In this document: one piece after another, positions 60,301 to 64,000 of the stretch
Numbering within the stretch: position 1 is the first letter of the stretch
Layout of the letters: every line of letters begins with the position of its first letter
The notes under the pieces: generated by a model
Databases searched by the model: none
What the model was told of the DNA's origin: nothing
Seen by the model: the letters and a program-made list of their open reading frames with translations, nothing else
Origin: Climacium dendroides
Lineage: Eukaryota; Streptophyta; Bryopsida; Hypnales; Climaciaceae
DNA: 64,000 nucleotides
NCBI GenBank assembly: GCA_950106755.1
Contig: OX467088.1
Span: forward strand, 7,858,001-7,922,000
Direction of reading: 5' to 3'
Program-made: the position numbers and the translations under genes

Positions 60301-61838
60301 TTTCATCAAAAAAATACATCGCATCCTGCAGCCTTTGACCTCTCATGCAACCAGTAATAAGAGCATGGAAAGTGTTCCTTGTTGGTGGAACTCCATCCAG
60401 CTGCATGTCTTCATACACATCCCGCATCAAATATGACCTGCAAATGCTCAGCAAGTGACAAGCCTCTTCATCAAATGCCTTCAGCATCCTGGATGAGTAT
60501 GTACACAAACGAGACAATTCTAAAACCATTAGGGACCTGATCCCGTCTCCTCAACTGACTCCTATTACCCAGTGATAAAAAAGTTTGATCTCAAGAGAGT
60601 TCACCCAAAGTGATCTCTCCATAGCTCAGTATTGATCTCACCAAAATCACACAACTACACATTAGTTAAAAAGATTAAAGTGACGGAAAGAGTATCCTCT
60701 ACCTCGGCTAGGATTCTGAATGAAGGCAACATCAAGAAGGGATATCACCAAAGAATACATACTTACCGCCTGCTCTGATTCAGTTCGTCTAGCACCCTGT
60801 TGTACTCATAAATATCATTGGCATAGTTACGCAATGCATAAGCCGTTAGATACGGACTGGCAGAGTAGCTCCGCGGGGTAGCAAACATTGTCTGACCTTC
60901 CCTGTTGACACGAATTTACTCAAAACCTATATCCAAATGCAGATAGTTCTGTTTCACAAATACATATTAAAAAAATCATCAATTATTCTAGGTATAGTTT
61001 CTGGTCATGAAAGAGTCACAGAGCTGCAGCTACACTACAAACAATCAATAGGTTTCGAAGCGGAACCTGGATAATGCCACGTTCACTGAATCCCATATTG
61101 GTAAACCCGAGTTTGTTCCCTGCATAGATTAATAAATACACATACATAAGCGCAGAACCCCTCACTAGCGACTGAAGCCAAATGGAAAAGAATTGCAGAC
61201 AATCCATCGAAAGTGTGCTCATTTATTGCAGGATAACAAGTACTCCTTATAAGGTAGAAGCACAAAAAATCACAACGTGATCAGCTGTTCATCTGGAGTA
61301 CCCTTTATCAATACAAATCCATTCTCAAGAAGCGATTTCAAAGTTATGAACCTTCACAGATTTTGCATACGACATTCAAATAACGCACTCTATGGTGCGT
61401 TGGAATCCTCTTTCAATTGCCAACAAGATCACTAAAAAAAAGAAAAATATTCAGTCCCATAAATGGCACTATCCTCGACAGCAAAACCTGCGATTTCACC
61501 CCTACCTTGATGCAAAATAATAAATGAAAACCTCATTACAACAAGAACCGGGAGGCACTAATCCACAGAACCAGAATCCAAGGAAAATTCGCCAATCCTC
61601 ACAAAACCCTAAACCCTGAACCCTAAAACTCAAAACCAGCGATCAAACCTCCCAAATTATGTGAAGGCTCTACCATTTCGAAATCCGAGAAATCTGCTCA
61701 AATGCCAACCGCCAGGATTAACTGCTGGGGAATGCCATGACATACCTTCTCGGGAGCTGCAAAAGTCGCCAATGCATTCGAAGAAAGACTGGGGCGGATC
61801 GGGAAGCGCGCGAGGCGCTGCAGCACTGCCCGTCTCAT
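57326..61838 (-). CDS. Mitochondrial pentatricopeptide repeat protein (At4g35850 type)
   Basis: P-class PPR protein predicted to be mitochondrial; proteomic work, as I recall it, lists Arabidopsis At4g35850 among mitoribosome-associated PPR proteins. Fourteen exons in transcript order: 61838-61746, 61119-61067, 60901-60767, 60437-60275, 60126-60061, 59876-59779, 59531-59414, 59260-59066, 58876-58800, 58679-58586, 58354-58289, 58184-58107, 57977-57876, 57691-57326; 567 aa. The N-terminus MRRAVLQRLARFPIRPSLSS is a typical basic presequence. Matching blocks are YANDIYEYNRVLDELNQSRR, GVPPTRNTFHALITGCMRGQ, YNCIITTCGQ, FFALLNACGTAGR, CYAALIQTHKN and GDYAVANTIWDMMQDRN. About 82 C-terminal residues form an acidic His-rich tail with 9-residue repeats that the Arabidopsis protein, as I recall it, lacks. 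Confidence 0.9.
57362..57487 (-). repeat. 27-bp coding tandem repeat (EDQSSEHVA) in the PPR tail
   Basis: Four 9-residue units (EDQSSEHVA, EDQIIEHIA, EDQSSEHVA, EDQSSEHVA) and a shortened EDEHVA occupy residues 515-556. The unit length keeps the frame, so copy number can change without breaking the protein. It is strongly acidic with regularly spaced His. Confidence 0.95.
61603..61629 (+). promoter_or_regulatory. Telo-box-like cluster in intron 1 of the PPR gene
   Basis: Three near copies of the CCCTAAA motif lie in the first intron, about 120 bp past the first exon. A nuclear gene for mitochondrial translation is a plausible telo-box target, but activity is inferred only. Confidence 0.5.
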
Positions 61839-61849
61839 TTCGCTACTTC

Positions 61850-63590
61850 TTCTGCCTCGGTGAAATCCTTTGAGAGAAGAAGTCGGAGGTGCAGATTTTA
61901 GAGTGGGGCGCTCGCTAATTGAAGTGGCAGCGCCGATCGGAATGCGAGAAGCGCACAGTATTTGGGAAACAGGGTTTTACGAGAGTAGCGCACTGTTCAT
62001 GTTCATCCAAAGCATTCGTCCAAAATCCACACTATTCATCCAAATTGTTCATCCCAAATGGCGAATGGCAACTGAAAGCCATTACAAGACTATTAGCACC
62101 CTGATTTGCAATCTGACTATCTTGGGGCCAATTCCAAGAGGGGCACGTATTTTTCAGAAGTGTGCACTTGTTTCATGAGTCAAACTCAAGTGCAATTATA
62201 ATTTTCGGATCAAATTTGTAATTTTTGTGAATTTTTGAAGTGTTCAACCTATAAATTACTATCCATAGAATGAAGTCATAAACGACCTATTAACAACCCA
62301 TAACCGCCCTTTTATATATCTATTAACACTGCCAATCATGTATTGACATGTTACTTGTAATGGTGTTAATGCATGCCACATTTCTAGAAAATTTTAGTTG
62401 ATTTCTTGGATTGAATTTTTGGGTTGAACGAACAAAATTAGGGCCAAATGTAGGGAGTGTGGAATTGGGTTGTGGATGTAATTGGTCTACCTAGCCAAAA
62501 ATGAGAGCCCTCTAACATGTGAGCTTAGGTCAACTTTGGATATACCCGTTTTTAAGCTTTAAAAATTTGTGGTTTATTCATATGTTGTCTAAAAAATGTA
62601 TTCAAAGAGAATCTCAACAAGATCCCTACAAATATTTAGGCAATATAATAATGAGAACCATGCTCAAAATGATTATGTAGACAACTTTAGATGCAATTAC
62701 CTTAGAAATTCCTTGGAAGTAGAATTAAAGGGAATCCCCAATAGTTAAAGGAGAACCTTGAAATTCTATTTTGCTTAGTTGAAACTTCCTCATGTCAATT
62801 TTGATTTCAAATCAAATCAAATCAAACACATCCTTTATCAATGGCAATTGAAGAAGAAATTTTTGTCTATTATCAAAATCAAATGATGTTGATTCTTAGA
62901 AAGTTTTCAAGTTTTCAAGTGAATATTTTAATTTTTAATTCAAGCACTAAGAGTCAAACCATCCAATCAAATATGCAAAAAAGAAAATAGTTTTCATAAT
63001 CTTATTCTTTATCCTAGAAATGATAGTTTTGGTAAAAAAAGACATTGTTATGCATAATGCGCTTAACAAATTAGTCTAATTTTTAAAACCTAATTTGACA
63101 TTGAGAGGGGCTTTGATTTTGCTTGCACTCAGAGGCCCATTGTTGGCTCATGGCAAGAATCACTTGTGAAGATGCATGTTTTTGAAGGAAATTTAGTTCA
63201 AATTGAACATTTTTTCACCTCCATAGCATTTGTAGCAACCTATAGGATCTATCTATTATATTAAGTGCAAATCGTCACAAGCCTGTCCAACCTGCTGACA
63301 CGAAAATGGTCAAGTTTTCATCCAATTGTTTTCATTGCTCTAATGTCTTTACTTTCCTGTGAGTGCACGACTGTGGCTCTACTAGCATTATAATCGCACT
63401 CCAGTCACACTTTCATCCCACTTTTTCATCCGTTTTTTTCATCCGTTTTTTCATCCGTTTTTTCATCCGTTTTTTCATCCCGTTTTTTCATCTCGCCTCC
63501 AGTGACCCCAAACTGCCATCTTCACTCTGTACATCTCCAAAGATGAGCTACCTACTAAGAGTAGCTGGCATGATGACTTCAACATCAAGG
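61850..63590. other. Gene-free region between the PPR and GDSL genes
   Basis: The first 100-150 bases are probably the leader and promoter of the minus-strand PPR gene. The ORFs at 61.87-62.18 kb on the plus strand are antisense shadows of that promoter region. From about 62.2 to 63.4 kb the sequence is AT-rich with nothing recognised. The last part holds a 12-bp tandem repeat and the 3' untranslated end of the GDSL gene. Confidence 0.6.
63421..63493 (+). repeat. 12-bp tandem repeat (TTTTTTCATCCG), about five copies
   Basis: CATCCGTTTTTT units repeat five times with small length changes in the T-run. They lie about 100 bp beyond the GDSL stop codon, so they may sit in its 3' untranslated region, where the transcript would carry GGATGAAAAAA repeats. 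Confidence 0.85.
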
Positions 63591-63593
63591 CGG

Positions 63594-63868
63594 TCAGTAA
63601 AACTGCTCATAACTCAACTTACACAGTTTTGCAAGTTTGTAAGACGGTTCCAAGTGCTTTCCTTGTAGGAATGTGAGCGCCACAAACCGAGCTGCAGCTT
63701 CAGTTATGTGAATGCCATCCCAGTGAATGTAGGACGCAGGATCCGAACACGATTTGCCTTGCACTAATTCTCCATTCACAAATGCACTTGCTCCGCAACG
63801 GACATCCGGTAGCAGATTGTACTCTCCCCCACCCGCTCCACAACAGACCTTGAAGGTCTCTTTAAAAC
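63594..63868 (-). CDS. GDSL esterase/lipase, last exon (partial)
   Basis: The C-terminal part of a plant GDSL-type serine esterase/lipase, usually a secreted hydrolase of ester-linked lipids or polysaccharide acyl groups. The exon begins after an acceptor ACTAG at 63869-63870 in codon phase 1. It reads GFKETFKVCCGAGGGEYNLL (family block near the C-terminus), a conserved Cys context in RCGAS, and the catalytic block SDPASYIHWDGIHITEAAA with the Asp and His of the triad. It ends HLEPSYKLAKLCKLSYEQFY. The catalytic Ser (GDS block) and oxyanion-hole blocks must lie beyond the right edge. The 130 bases between this exon and the window edge look like intron; I could not place another exon there. 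Confidence 0.87.
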
Positions 63869-64000
63869 CTAGTACCACAAGCAATTGTTCAAATTACGTA
63901 CTAACCATTAGAATCATGCATGAAACACTCCATCGAAATGAATATACTCATGAATAGCCACTTCTGCATTTCTTTCTGACACAACCTCATTTGTTTTATA

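Overview
This window is nuclear DNA from a plant. Seven genes of recognisable plant-type families sit in AT-rich, repeat-rich DNA. They have many short introns with GT..AG borders, N-terminal organelle targeting sequences, and telomere-like motifs (AAACCCTAA) in leaders and introns. The families include a plastoglobule ABC1 kinase, a stress-enhanced LHC-like protein, a mitochondrial PPR protein, mS23, ARV1, a METTL25-type methyltransferase and a GDSL lipase. The proteins are readable but diverged from flowering-plant versions, so a non-seed land plant (bryophyte or lycophyte grade) is my best guess; this is inference. All gene models were spliced by eye from reading frame, splice borders and family knowledge.

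Layout. 1-12.3 kb: no gene, many short inverted-repeat elements. 12.3-13.5 kb (+): a small unrecognised protein behind a leader intron. 13.5-22.4 kb: gene-free, with a Mutator-like non-autonomous element, a 26-bp tandem array and MITEs. 22.6-28.5 kb (+): METTL25-type methyltransferase, 11 exons. 28.7-33.1 kb: gene-free. 33.1-40.8 kb (-): ABC1K3, 20 exons, 818 aa. 41-46 kb: MITEs. 46.0-47.6 kb (+): SEP1, 4 exons. 47.7-50.4 kb: gene-free. 50.4-52.7 kb (-): ARV1, 9 exons. 54.3-56.3 kb (+): mS23, 4 exons. 57.3-61.8 kb (-): mitochondrial PPR protein of the At4g35850 type, 14 exons. 63.6 kb to the right edge (-): last exon of a GDSL esterase/lipase.

Functional themes. Two genes act in the plastid (ABC1K3 at plastoglobules, SEP1 in thylakoids). 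Two convergent neighbours (mS23 and the PPR protein) are both linked to the mitochondrial ribosome. ARV1 works in ER sterol/GPI handling. Nothing suggests an operon or a coordinated cluster.

The most interesting non-genic signal is a set of short non-autonomous DNA elements. Two families (three and two copies) have all ten ends at TTAA followed by a C-rich inverted terminus, as in piggyBac-type elements. One element has a perfect 10-bp target duplication, one family has pogo/Tigger-like termini, and several other families recur two or three times. I saw no transposase, reverse transcriptase, tRNA, rRNA or CRISPR array.
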